This document shows, one piece after another, positions 1 to 9,939 of a stretch of 64,000 nt of DNA; positions within the stretch are counted from its first letter, which is position 1; every line of letters begins with the position of its first letter. Under the pieces are notes generated by a model that did not search any database, was not told the origin of the DNA, and saw only the letters and a program-made list of their open reading frames with translations. Source of the DNA: Ancylostoma caninum (lineage: Eukaryota; Nematoda; Chromadorea; Rhabditida; Ancylostomatidae). Made by a program: the position numbers and the translations under genes. The stretch lies in the NCBI GenBank assembly GCA_037903475.1, contig JBAJFG010000055.1, forward strand, positions 372,001-436,000. The letters run 5' to 3'.

Positions 1-200
1 TTCAGCGCATCGAGGAGATTCAGAATCCGCTAAAACCTCAAACAACGAAGTGACACACTGTCCGGGATCAAACTTTGCACACGTCTACCCTAAGGAACGG
101 CGGAGGTTTTAGGCTACTTTTCACCGCACCTTATCGATTGGTTCACCGATTATATGGATTTTATTGATTTTTCGCTATTTTCGCCCCGGGTGCGGTGATG
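1..200 (+). mobile_element. Fragment of the third Helitron-like type (relative of 11398-12117)
   Basis: The reverse complement of this segment follows the interior of the element at 11398-12117: an AATCAATAAAAT block, an AATCGATAA block, then GTAGCCTAAAACCTCC and the TTTGATCCGGA region, in the same order. It is therefore the same repeat in the opposite orientation, cut by the window edge. No coding capacity is seen. Confidence 0.6.
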
Positions 201-598
201 ATTTTTTTTACTAATAAAGTTTTTTTTCACTAATAGAGTTCGAACTCTTCACACTCTGAACACTCTGGACACATTATCAACACTATAATAATAATGTTTT
301 AGCGCCGGTGGCGGGCGAAACACTAGTCGAATTGGCAAGCATGGCTGCTTCACCACTTCGCTCACTGCTCGTGGCGGATGATTATTGGTGATGCACATTC
401 GTTGTTGTTCGAAGTCACTGCCATAGTACCCAACTTTTCAAGCAGGAAATCGACAAAATGTGTTCTGGCCTTCCGGCCGGACCTCACCTTCAAGCTAAAC
501 GTTTCTAATGAGAAGAAAAAAAAAACTGAAATGACTTGAATAAATAGTCAGCTTCTTACCATCTGTCGTTTTCTATGAAGCCTGTGAACTCATAGACC

Positions 599-784
599 GT
601 GGGACAGCATTGTTCATTCGATGATTTCGGCGATTTAATATCTCGGAACAGTTCAGACCTTCTCATCTTAGTTCTCATATCTGAGTTTCTCATCGTTCCC
701 GTAGTGATATACTGCGTGTTTTGCTTCTTATCCATAGTTTTGAAAAAGTCGGAGAGATCTGCATTTGGCCTAAATGGTTACTAA
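599..784 (+). CDS. Weak candidate: one-helix peptide or first exon of a serpentine receptor
   Basis: A 61-codon open frame that begins at a GTG. Residues about 20-48 form one strongly hydrophobic stretch (LLILVLISEFLIVPVVIYCV and onward), followed by a basic KKSER turn. That layout, with a proline in the helix and a short charged loop after it, resembles the first transmembrane helix of nematode 7TM chemoreceptors, and an AATG|GTTA splice-donor-like site lies near the end. Against it: there is no ATG start, no following helix was found nearby, and the surroundings are repeats. It may be a chance ORF or a decayed exon. Confidence 0.15.
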   Translation: MGQHCSFDDFGDLISRNSSDLLILVLISEFLIVPVVIYCVFCFLSIVLKKSERSAFGLNGY

Positions 785-1740
785 TTAAATAGCTGATCAC
801 TCACAGATGTACTCTTTCCCTCCTCATCTTCTGCGCGCTTGTATTGCTGTGAAGTGTTCCAGGGGTGTTATGCATGATGTTCTGCCTCAAAAAATTCTCC
901 GCGCGCGTCCCAGGAAGGGAGGTGCCGGGCCCGAAAACTTGGTGAGGCGAAGCTTTCCGGCAGGAACCTTAATGCTTGAATGATCGGCTGGATTTTAAAC
1001 AGAAAGGGCGTGCTGACAGGGGCATCGGCACCGAAAGCGATATAGTGTGGATACAGTGTAGTTCTGACCGAATCAAATGCAATTCGTATGACATTGTTAA
1101 AAATAACGCTAGAATTCATTTCCTGTGTGCCTCTTTCTTTCCACTGTATTTTTCGGCCACCTTGATTTTTTTAAAATAAAATCTCAGTCAAATTTGTCAG
1201 TTTTATGCAATTTTTCCAACAATGCGCGCCTACCCTTGTATATCTGCACGCCGCCGCTCTTTGATCTTTACGGTTTCACCTCCGTGAAGTGTGGTGCTAA
1301 TGACAAAGATCTTTCGGGTATAATAATTATGATGCCGTGGACACTACAAATACTAACGGTTCTAATTAAATTTCCTCTTGCTGGAACGTTTTGTCTACTC
1401 AGCAGTCTACGTTATTAGGGCGTCAAATTGGGAATGCGCGCTAACTCCTAATGAACGTTTTGCTGAACTTATTCTTTTGTGTATTTAATAGGATTTGAAA
1501 GAACGAATAGAGGATCCGACCAATTTTTGACCCATGACTAATATTCCTTGATTTTTTGGATTTTTGAAGAAATTTATTTCGGCCCTTCTAAAGTATCAGA
1601 TTGTGTGCTTCTGTGTATACCTTGTAGTATATTTTTTTCATAATCACCTGTAATTTTCTTGAATTGCATTGTATCGTGACGCAACCTTATCTCACGACTA
1701 TCTTAAACAGTCGTAATAAATCTATGTATCTATCTACCTA
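785..1740. other. No recognisable feature
   Basis: AT-rich sequence with short ORFs of under 100 codons that lack recognisable domains. I see no TE termini, RNA gene or clear tandem repeat here. Confidence 0.5.
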
Positions 1741-1754
1741 TTTATGAGAAAATT

Positions 1755-2202
1755 GACAAGGGAAGAATAATTGGTTAGTGTGGCCATTCATAGTGACTTG
1801 CCTTATGCATTTGCAACGCTGATGCCAAATCCGTCCTCAGAATCGTCCAAACTGCTCTCTGTGATGAGTACTTCCATTTTTTGCTGCTCTTATGCAGCCC
1901 CTATGATTAGTGTACAAAGAGTCCTCTTAGAGCGAGAAAAGGTCTCTCTTTCTTCAAACAGGCACTAGCAGGTTGGAAATTTGCGGAAGAATACGCTGGT
2001 CAAAACATCGCGGTTTGTCAAAATTAGATCAACACACGGAGAAAATCTTTTTACAACCGATATGTTCACAGTAGCAAAAATGGGCATCGCTAATGAGGGA
2101 GAGCAGTTTGGCCGATTTTGAAATCAGCGCCGCAAGCTGCATAAGCCATTATACACCTCATTATGGATGGCCACGCTGACCAAGTATCCTTCCCTTGTGA
2201 GC
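1755..2202. mobile_element. Inverted-repeat (MITE-like) element, about 450 bp
   Basis: About 120 bp at the left (ACAAGGGAAGAATAATTGGT onward) reappears inverted at the right end, which reads CCAAGTATCCTTCCCTTGTG. The arms share the GTGTGGCCATTCATA, CTTATGCA and CCAAACTGCTCTC blocks. AAAATT lies directly outside both ends (1749-1754 and 2203-2208), a possible 6-bp target duplication. There is no transposase; the ORF at 1771-1968 lies inside the arm. Superfamily not assigned. Confidence 0.65.
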
Positions 2203-2249
2203 AAAATTTTGGATCCTTGTTTTAAAGTATCAAGAGGGAAAACTGCAAC

Positions 2250-2552
2250 GGAGCACTTGATCACCTTGATCACCTTGACTCCCGTCGATCACGTCGATGT
2301 TCATCGATGACCAAGTTCGTGTTGACGAGGGCACCGACTCCACCAACTACTCTACTGTCGCAGGTTCCAAGGAACAGTTCTTCTCCAGTGTCGAGGGTGG
2401 CGTTCAGTGGCCGGTGCCTCCTCGTCTCGGTCAGTACGATGACGTCGTCCCCGGTCTTCCTGGCCTGCATCATCAAATCCGCGATGGAAGCCTCCGATGC
2501 AAGCGTGCGTGCGTTGAAGGTACGGAACGGAGCACTACCACACGTCAAATAA
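2250..2552 (-). pseudogene. RTE-type retrotransposon remnant: endonuclease N-terminus fused to element tail
   Basis: On the minus strand the first about 80 codons encode the start of an RTE-type apurinic endonuclease (FRTFNARTLASEASI, then VLTETRRHRP). The TETRR segment is the usual conserved acidic region of this EEP-fold nuclease. Instead of continuing, the frame runs within a few bases into a (GTGATCAAG) repeat at about 2250-2275, the kind of short tail that ends RTE elements (compare 6238-6255). The copy has therefore lost its endonuclease C-terminus and whole reverse transcriptase. The related copy at 34467-34713 keeps those parts. Confidence 0.8.
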
Positions 2553-3025
2553 AGAATTTATGTAGTTTTAATTGGGTTTTCCACAGACCTGGTTGGATGT
2601 CATCTAACCAAAGACACAATCTTGGAAATTCCTTCCTTGTTCTTTCCAGTGAGAGATCCCGCACCAGTGCATCAGTTAGTGCATGTTTACAGCTTCATGA
2701 TCTCCCACTGACACAACTTACTAGTGCTGAGAAATTTCATACACGATTCTTCTGTCGAGATAAGCTGGCGGAGTTGGTGCTACTGGCGGTTGCTTTGTGT
2801 TCTGTACCTTGCTTGCTGCAGTACTGCTACACTAGCGGATCCGTTTTTGTAGGCAAATCAATAGCTGTACCTGCTTTTTGAAATTATCCTTCAACTCCAG
2901 CACAAAGCTATTTTCTTGATTTTTTTCTCAGCGCAAACCTTAGGTACGTGCTCGCTTTCAGAAACACCAATTCGAATGTTGATCAAATATGATCTGCAAG
3001 GGAGACCCTTCCCACTGCATCTCAC

Positions 3026-3475
3026 TCTTAAAGACAGCACTCACGATAAAAAAGGCCTTCGATTTTTTTCATGAGATTCTACTCTGGAGGCTTCTCTTCT
3101 GCCCATAATAGAGGAAAGACCATCAAAAAAGGCAACGTTTGCGAGAAATACTGTGTTGTACTTTGCCAATACATGTCCTTTTGTGTGAGATCTATCGCCT
3201 CAGATGGGTGCGGCCGCCGTCGTGCGGAAAAGATCACCGCTATTCGAAAATACTGATCGATCCTCTATCAGCTGAGAAACAGCCGCGCACGATCAGAGAG
3301 AGTGGAGCGGGGTTGAGCATGATGGGTACAGTTGAACATGCGTACGAGTTTTATCACTCGAGTAACTGCAGGATTTGGAGTGATTCCTTTTGCAGTTACA
3401 TTCCAATTGACGGCACCTTTAAAATGAGCACAAAAGCGAGACAACTTTTCTCAGCGTAAGTGCTGCCTTTAAGAA
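3026..3475. mobile_element. MITE-like element with TTAAAGRCAGCACT termini
   Basis: CTCTTAAAGACAGCACTCACG at the left is mirrored by GCGTAAGTGCTGCCTTTAAG at the right. The same terminal motif pair bounds 17917-18345 and the duplicated copy at about 35186-35640, and single ends occur near 54628 and 59258. No transposase inside. A plus-strand IDGTFK sequence near 3405 is too short to use for classification. Confidence 0.55.
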
Positions 3476-4049
3476 AAGTGAACATGCATTAAGCACTTCT
3501 TGCTAATGAGGCTCTGCTCCACATTGAACACTAGAGCATGGTTCCAGAGGGCGTCGTCGGTGTACATCCTTTGTGCAATGCTAAATGAGAACAGCCGTTC
3601 AACAGTAGAGCAACAATGCAAAAAGAGCGGTGCAGTTTGTTTTTACGACAATTGAAGAAGCGAGTCTGTACGGTTAGGCGCCGTCCGGGCTGTTTTCAAA
3701 TTCAGGGGTTTTTAATGTGGAACGTTGATGTAAGGCTATGAAACGTGGAGGTAATACAGAGGAAAGAATGAAGATGTGAGAAATGAAATTTGATGTGGAA
3801 AGCTCCATAAAAGTGAGGATGGAAGTGATGGAGTGATAACGGCAAAATTTGACAGAATATCCATGCTACACCCTGTGCAATTGGCGAATTTCGTTTGTTC
3901 GGGTTGTTTCGGAATTTTTCGCTAGACATATGAGCGTAGCTCTTCAAGGGTGTCGTTTCTCAAATTTGGAGTAGCATCGGGTAGAGCTCCGAGCTGTACA
4001 CATTGGCTGAATTAGGCTTCGTATGTGGAAGTACCACGGGCTTCCTCGT

Positions 4050-6262
4050 ATGAAGGATCCCAGCCGGTTAGTCGCTAGGGTACGTGGAGCGTCCCCAGGT
4101 GGCAGAAAAAAGTTATTCATGCTTGCGGCGCGTCAAAGTTTACGCGCCTAGACAAAACTCCACGAAGTTTTCGCGCCGACCAAAGCGGCGAAAATGGAAA
4201 CGCGGTTTGTTCGCGCGGCAGTCGCAACGGCGAAACTAGGAACATTGCTGACCTGCTAGATTTGTCTTCTACCTCCCTCCTTTGCACTGTGTATCGGCGC
4301 GTAAACTTTGACGCGCCGCAAGCATGAATAACTTTAAAGGGGGTTAATTGCGGACCAAACGCGACCTTGTTCCTGCCCTCGCGAGATAGCACAGCCAGCT
4401 ATTTACTATGAGGTTACATTGTACTCAAACTACACGCAGCAACAGTAAAGAGTGCTCCCCTGATCCTGAGCCACTGGTACGCAGCGCGAGTGAGGACGAG
4501 GTTCTAGGGCTTATCCTGGTGGCCTAAAATCAGAAGGGCTATGATGACGGTCTGTAAAATCAATGCGCGTGCGCGTGCATCGGAGGCTTCCATGGAAGAT
4601 TTGATGATGCAGGCAAGAAGATCAGGTACGACGTCATCGGTCTCACTGAGACGAGGAGACACCGTCCAGTGAACGCCATAATCAACGCTAGGGAAAAACT
4701 GTTCCTTGGAAATTGCGACAGTAGAGGAGTTGGAAGAGTCTGTATGCCTGAGGTACTTCACATCGCTGCGAAAGACCTGCAGTGGAACGAAGAGGGAAAA
4801 AAGCTTTCCGAGTTTACCACGGAGAGGAAGATAATCCATGGTAACTCACCATTTCAGAAGCCAACCTCATACTGAACGTAGGAGTCACCCAGTGAAGAAT
4901 ATCATAACGAAATCGATCACACATCGTCAATCGAACGTTCTGCTTGACCACGTCAGTGTGTAGCAAAGTTCCACACCGGAACAGACCATCGCGGAATATG
5001 CCGTTGTCGACACCATCGAGGAAGAGTGCGATCGGCTTGTTCAACATCTCTGCTCTAAAGTTGCCTGCGTTGTATTTCAAGAGCCACCATGAGGCGCCTG
5101 ACCTACGATATTCTCGAGCTGATACGCGAGCATGGAGCCGCGAGAGGGGCAGGCAACTACCAGTTAACGTCCGAGCCCGCAAAACGGTGCAAAGAAGCGA
5201 TGAAAGAAGACCCTAAGGAGAGACGAACGACAATGTTGGTGGAAGCCGCAGAGACGGGGCTTAACGCACACCCAATCCTAAGACCATGATGACCGCCCTT
5301 CGGCGCCCACGCTGAACAATTTCTTGGTCAAGACGGGTTGTGCAGAAGGTCATCCACGACTTCTACTCGGATTTCTTTCGCATCGCAACCGTTCCTATTC
5401 AATACATCAAGATATTTCGTGAGCTCTACAGCAACTTCGCCGGCGTCTTAACCCCTCGTTTGCTTACAACATCGTCCTAATAACGCCAACCATCAGCGAA
5501 GCGAAACGGATGCTGGCCGACTTTGACGACACCTGTGGAAGGATCAGTCTTCAACTGCATCTGACGATGACGATGTTCATGAAGAACGGATGGGTCCTCC
5601 CGGATGCCCCATTCTTGCTCAAAAGAATGATCATATCCGAATGCTCGTCCACACGATAAACGACCTTGCTGCAGAGCTGGGTAGGAGGAAGCGAGCGGCT
5701 TGGGGAGCTTACAAGAGCATCGAGGACGTAGTGAAGAAGATGAACACCATTCTCTGCGCCCACCTCTTCAACAAAACGGTTCTCCCTGCTTTGATGCGCG
5801 ACTCAGAAACATGGGCGCTGTGCAAGCAAGAAGAGAATGCGGTCGTCGTCGAACGCTCCGTCGAGAGGGCGATGCTAGGAATAACCCGCATCAGGCAAGT
5901 CAAAGCTGGAGTGGGGCCCTCCACCTTTCATCACCGTCGAAGATCAGGGTCGCTGCCGCTTACACCAAGTTGATAAGATCAGATGGGTCGGACAATGATG
6001 CGTCTCAACAACAACCGTTGGACAAGAACTAGACTCCACGAGACGTTAAGCGCCTAACGAGAGCACCACCGACCCGATGGCCCGACTTCTTCACGAAGTC
6101 CTCCAGGGAAAGATACAATGCTTTTCATGTCCCCGAACGGACAGAATCCATTGGACGACCCTCGGCACAGCACGCGAGAGGGACAAATGCAAGGATTACT
6201 GGCACCCCCTCGGTATATCCGAGGGTCAACAGGAGCCAAGGTGATCAAGGTGATGTAGAAGT
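4050..6262 (+). pseudogene. RTE-type non-LTR retrotransposon relic, plus strand (copy A)
   Basis: In order: a 5' leader from about 4050 (also found at 36300 and inverted at 38990-39135); endonuclease start with GLTETRRHRPVNAI at about 4635-4690 after a frameshift; an endonuclease piece at 4750-4870; a linker with LIREHG and LTSEPAKRCKEAMKEDP at 5089-5230; reverse transcriptase palm and thumb from about 5475 (IVLITPTISEAKRMLADFD, then GRRKRAAWGAYKSIEDVVKK); and the C-terminal ERSVERAMLGITRIRQVKAG segment to about 5935. The tail ends in GGTGATCAAGGTGATG near 6250. Multiple stops and frameshifts occur, and the residues before IVLITP do not spell the catalytic ADD. About 272 bp of the endonuclease present in copy B is missing here. 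Confidence 0.85.
4109..4335. mobile_element. 227-bp MITE with 40-bp perfect inverted repeats, absent from copy B
   Basis: Positions 4109-4148 (AAAGTTATTCATGCTTGCGG...) are the exact reverse complement of 4296-4335. The flanks are AAA on both sides (4106-4108 and 4336-4338), and the paralogous site near 36361 reads CAGAAAGGGGG with nothing inserted. Insertion duplicated AAA (3 bp) and postdates the segmental duplication. Each arm itself contains a near-palindrome GGCGCGTCAAAGTTTACGCG. No ORF of its own; superfamily unassigned. Confidence 0.93.
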
Positions 6263-6424
6263 AGGCACTTGGTTTGGAAAAAAAACGATCATATATTAAT
6301 GTCCGACGAAATATTTGTACTACTCCTATGTTTTTTTATGATTAGCAAGGCCGCTGTCAAGTCTGTCTTATCTTTGTAGTGATTATTGCAGTCTCTAACG
6401 TGATTCCTGTGCAAAGAACGATCA

Positions 6425-7690
6425 GATCAAAAAGAAAATCCCGGTTATTGATTGAAAGAAAACTCACTCAAATTTCACAGTTTGGCCAGCAGGAGGGGGC
6501 GCACGTATGTGCTGCAGAAATACATGGCAATATGGACTGAAACAAAAAAGCTCTACTTGTCAAATATGTTTTCTCCATTGAGATTTTTTGCCTTCCTCAA
6601 TTCTTTACTAGACTTACTTTTACTAGACTTACTCTGAGAGAAATTTTCTGCTCTTTCGAGAGCGTTTTCGAAAATAACATGCCAGGTTCGGTGCGACCAT
6701 TTTTGGCTGCTCAGGGGGGGGGGGTTTCCTATTGGGAAAAATGATTTAACTAATTTCCTTGTCGGGGCATTACGATTCCCAGGTATCTTCGCGCTTTGAC
6801 CATATGTCCTCGACTTCTCTATGTCATGTCTGAAGTCTCTGCAAGTTATGAAGAACGTACATCAGACCACGGAGCTTAGATAATTTTTACCCAAGTGCAA
6901 AAAACTGTTTCCCCCTCCCGCCCTACCCCATCACTCATATGCATTTCATCGATGCCTCTAACCTAGCGATAATCTGTTTCTAGAAAAAAAAATGGAACGA
7001 GGAGCAGGGAACATGAGAATTGGAGGTGTACTCAGTTGGAGGGAATCCTTGGAAAAAGTCTATCGGTGGGCTGTGATGCATGAAAATTCAATAAAGATAT
7101 TTAGCACTCTGGTAAATGAGCGGCAGGAACGCATTCGAGACAGTGATGTGGAAGATTCAAAGCCTACGCGTCGCCTTCAATCCGCTGGCATCTTCTCTGG
7201 ATTGATGGAATCCTTTCTCACTTGCGGCTGAAAGGGCGAAAGGTTTAGAAATAATTAGCGGAAGAATGGCAGCGACTAGGAGGAGATAGCCTTTGTCTCT
7301 GTGCTCGATGCCAAGCTGTTCGGGCTGCATTCCTGCTAAGCATTTACCAGAGTAGATAGACGTTGTAAATAAATGCAGATACGTATTGGAAAAGTCGTGC
7401 ATCATTATAATAAGGGGAAGAATAGCTACAGCAAATTTTGCGTAAACCTTTTAACAACCATACCTTGATGTAAGAACAAGAAGGGAGGTGTTCTTTAAGG
7501 AAACAACTATTTGGGTTCGTTTTTGAGTGCCGAGATCCTCGTTATCAAAGTCTTCAAATACCTACAAAGCATCATAATTATATGTATGAATGCGAAAAGA
7601 AGAAGAGGGCTTCATCGGATCACGAATATCATCGTAATGCGTGATGCCGTCTTCTTTATAGCATATCCACTGCACTTACAGGGAACTTTT
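6425..7690. other. No recognisable feature
   Basis: Single-copy looking AT-rich sequence with a G9 run near 6715. ORFs are short and without domains. I see no terminal repeats or RNA structure that I would call. Confidence 0.5.
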
Positions 7691-7697
7691 AATGACT

Positions 7698-7836
7698 GTG
7701 TGCAAGGGGCGAGCCTGCGACGCGGCTCTCTTCAGCAGAGAGGCAGAGCATCTGCATGTGGCTCTGGGTTGTCTGCTTCTGCCATCAGCAGACAAATCGA
7801 GCGCCACTCCGCGCCGCTGCCCCGCCCCTTGCACAC
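7698..7836. mobile_element. Small GC-rich inverted-repeat element
   Basis: GTGTGCAAGGGGCG at 7698-7711 is exactly mirrored by CGCCCCTTGCACAC at 7823-7836. The interior is GC-rich in AT-rich surroundings and contains weaker internal stems. No target duplication was found, so it may be a tiny MITE or only a stem-loop. Confidence 0.4.
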
Positions 7837-8194
7837 TTCCGTTTGGACTTTCCTGTTTGTATATACTTTTCTTTTACTACGGAGTGCACCTTGGGTTCTG
7901 ATACAAAATTTTTTCTGGACCCCTATCAACATCACTCTCATGCCACTTTATGATTAGACCGATCAATCGTCCTGATTACAGCTGATCATTTGTTGCAAAA
8001 CTTTACCATTCTTGTCTAGTTTGCCATTATTGCCTGCACCTCCAGTCTCCTCTACTATACATGGAAAACAAATCGAATCTTACCAAAAATCAACTGTTAT
8101 TGTAAAAACAGTTTGAAACTAACAAAATTTTGAGAAGAAACGATATTGGTGCGTTCGTTGAAGCGATATGAGGAAAATTTGTAGAAAATTGGTA

Positions 8195-8625
8195 GGCAAG
8201 ATGGCCAAGTGGTCTAGGGCTCTGCTTTGAAGCAGCAAGCCTCTATGGCACCCGGGTTAGGATCCAACCACTGTCTCTCGTACTTGGGCGCATGCTCTCA
8301 TGACAGGCTTTGGGTACGCGACGAGGAACGCGGCAAGCGCACTTGGAAATGACTGATGTTTTGAGCGCATTCTGGGACATGCTGACTCTACCATCCTCCT
8401 CATCACAAACACGAAGTTCCGAAAGGGTCTTTCCCAAGAAGAAACAAGAATGTTCCAAATCGTCTGAAGTCGAGGGTGCATCCCGCAGCAGTTTGATCAG
8501 CCCCTCTATATGATGCAAAGTGTCACGCGCCTAGGCCACACCTGCAATGAAAAAGCCGAGAGTGTTTTGGCAAGGCTTCGATTGCCGACGAGCTGAATAA
8601 ATAAATAAAAAATAAATAAAATACA
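8195..8625 (+). mobile_element. tRNA-derived SINE with (AATA)n-type tail
   Basis: The head GATGGCCAAGTGGTCTAGGG resembles a type II tRNA 5' half with an A box (TGGCCAAGTGG), and GGGTTAGGATCC about 55 bp later resembles a B box. An unrelated body of about 330 bp follows and ends in AATAAATAAATAAAAAATAA (8596-8621). The head does not close into a good acceptor stem, so it is a SINE rather than a tRNA gene. No target duplication was located. Confidence 0.6.
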
Positions 8626-8897
8626 AGTTCTGGTTGAGCTGTTACCATTAAGATGAAAAAATATAATTATTTTATTCATCTACGCTGCACATATCTTGGA
8701 TCCAGGGTCATCAACTTGATCCAGCCGACTGCGGCTGAGCTGATGCTGAAGATCGGCAAAAGCTCTTTTTTTTTGCCGAACGGGGTGAGAGCGAAGGTGT
8801 TGGCGAACTGGATGGGAGCCGCCCGAGACAGAAAAACATGGAGCGAATGTGGTCCACACTGAGAAGACCTACCCAATAGTGGAGATGGACAATCAAA

Positions 8898-8898
<1 letters not shown>

Positions 8899-8934
<36 letters not shown>

Positions 8935-9200
8935 TGGCGGACGCAGGGGGGGGGGGCGCGCGCCCCCCCGAGAATGGGTCGCCAAATTTTCGAAATTACT
9001 TTACAATACAAATAAAAATCTTGTGTTAGTTTATTTTTAATTGTTTATTTTTATTATTATTTTTAATATATTTTTTATTTATTGTTTATTATTATAATTA
9101 ATATTATTATTAATTTTATTTTCCGTCTGGGTCCCCAAAACGGCGGAGACCCCACTTTTCTTCCCACGCCCCCCCTCCCGCCCACTTTCTGCGTCCGCCA

Positions 9201-9276
<76 letters not shown>
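8899..9276. repeat. (TA)n microsatellite tracts on both sides of the hAT MITE
   Basis: Runs of TA at 8899-8930 and about 9204-9276 flank the MITE. The right run abuts the 3' hairpin of the family-B element that starts at 9277. Confidence 0.9.
8932..9203. mobile_element. hAT-type MITE, complete copy (272 bp)
   Basis: CAGTGGCGGACGCAG at 8932-8946 is mirrored by CTGCGTCCGCCACTG at 9189-9203; CAGTGGCG is a typical hAT terminus. It sits inside a TA microsatellite, so an 8-bp ATATATAT duplication is possible but cannot be proven. The interior is G- and C-rich at the ends and very AT-rich in the middle. A second copy at 31116-32290 is split by a Helitron-like element, which makes this one the empty-site reference. 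Confidence 0.88.
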
Positions 9277-9668
9277 CTAGCGCCCCTTCGGGACGCTAGA
9301 AAGTGAGGTGGAGCAGCCACTTGAGGTACGTAGAAAAGCTTCACACATGTGAAATGCTTAGAGAATTAACAAAAAAGTAAGACTAACCACTACCTGAGCT
9401 CAAATACGGAACCCTCTTTATAAATTGCGTTTATACTACCAGTCTGGCCGCCTCACCAAAGTCGGGCTTCCACACTTCTCGTGGTCCTTGCCTTCTTGCA
9501 AATTCTTAATCACACACTTACATGTAAAACTATTTTCCGATACAATGCTACTACCTACTGTTTTTTTTTTTGAAAGGGCATTCATTCAACGCCTATGGAC
9601 CCGTCACGGGCAGCCACTCCCAAGTCTGCACAGGAGTACCTTACAGTTGGCCTAAGAATCTGTGTACA

Positions 9669-9870
9669 GTCTGTTCCCTGAAACGTACACTGCAATCCTC
9701 GCCCCGATTGAACAAAGCGGCGCGTGTGCGTTCAATCGGGGCGTGAAGCTGCAACAGCCGATCAGCCTCTCCTCGCGTTCTGAATGATCCGTTCGCGCCC
9801 TGATTGAACACACACGCGCCGCTTTGTTCGATCGGGGCGAGGATGGCAGTGTACGTTTCAGGGAACGCAC
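9669..9870. mobile_element. 202-bp foldback MITE inside B1
   Basis: The left arm (TTCCCTGAAACGTACACTGC and about 50 more bases including CCTCGCCCCGATTGAACAAA) is mirrored in the right arm. TGTACA lies on both sides (9663-9668 and 9871-9876). The homologous family-B copy near 26372 has a single TGTACA and no insert, so it is an empty site. No ORF of its own. Confidence 0.82.
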
Positions 9871-9939
9871 TGTACAACTCAGCATAACCAACGTAGAGCG
9901 AATAATCACTTTTTTCCACACTACTGGCCACTGCAGACC

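Larger units (their letters stand above)
2295..6421. repeat. Segmental duplication, copy A (partner 34490-38693)
   Basis: From the endonuclease remnant at 2295 to GATTCCTGTGCAAAGAAC at 6421 the sequence is nearly identical to 34490-38693, about 32.2 kb away in the same orientation. Most differences are single bases. Larger ones: copy A lacks about 95 bp near 3583 and about 272 bp near 4741, and carries an extra 227-bp MITE at 4109-4335. Flanks diverge on both sides. The block holds two divergent RTE relics and about 1.5 kb between them that I cannot assign. Confidence 0.92.

Noticed and set aside
2297..2881. 194-codon plus-strand ORF
   Set aside because: Its first part is antisense to the RTE endonuclease codons; the remainder has no domain.
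3300..3460. MULE transposase fragment suggested by IDGTFKMSTKARQLF
   Set aside because: Only six residues fit the DGTFK motif; upstream and downstream frames do not continue the domain.
7511..7957. 148-codon ORF
   Set aside because: It runs through the small inverted-repeat element at 7698-7836 and has no recognisable domain.
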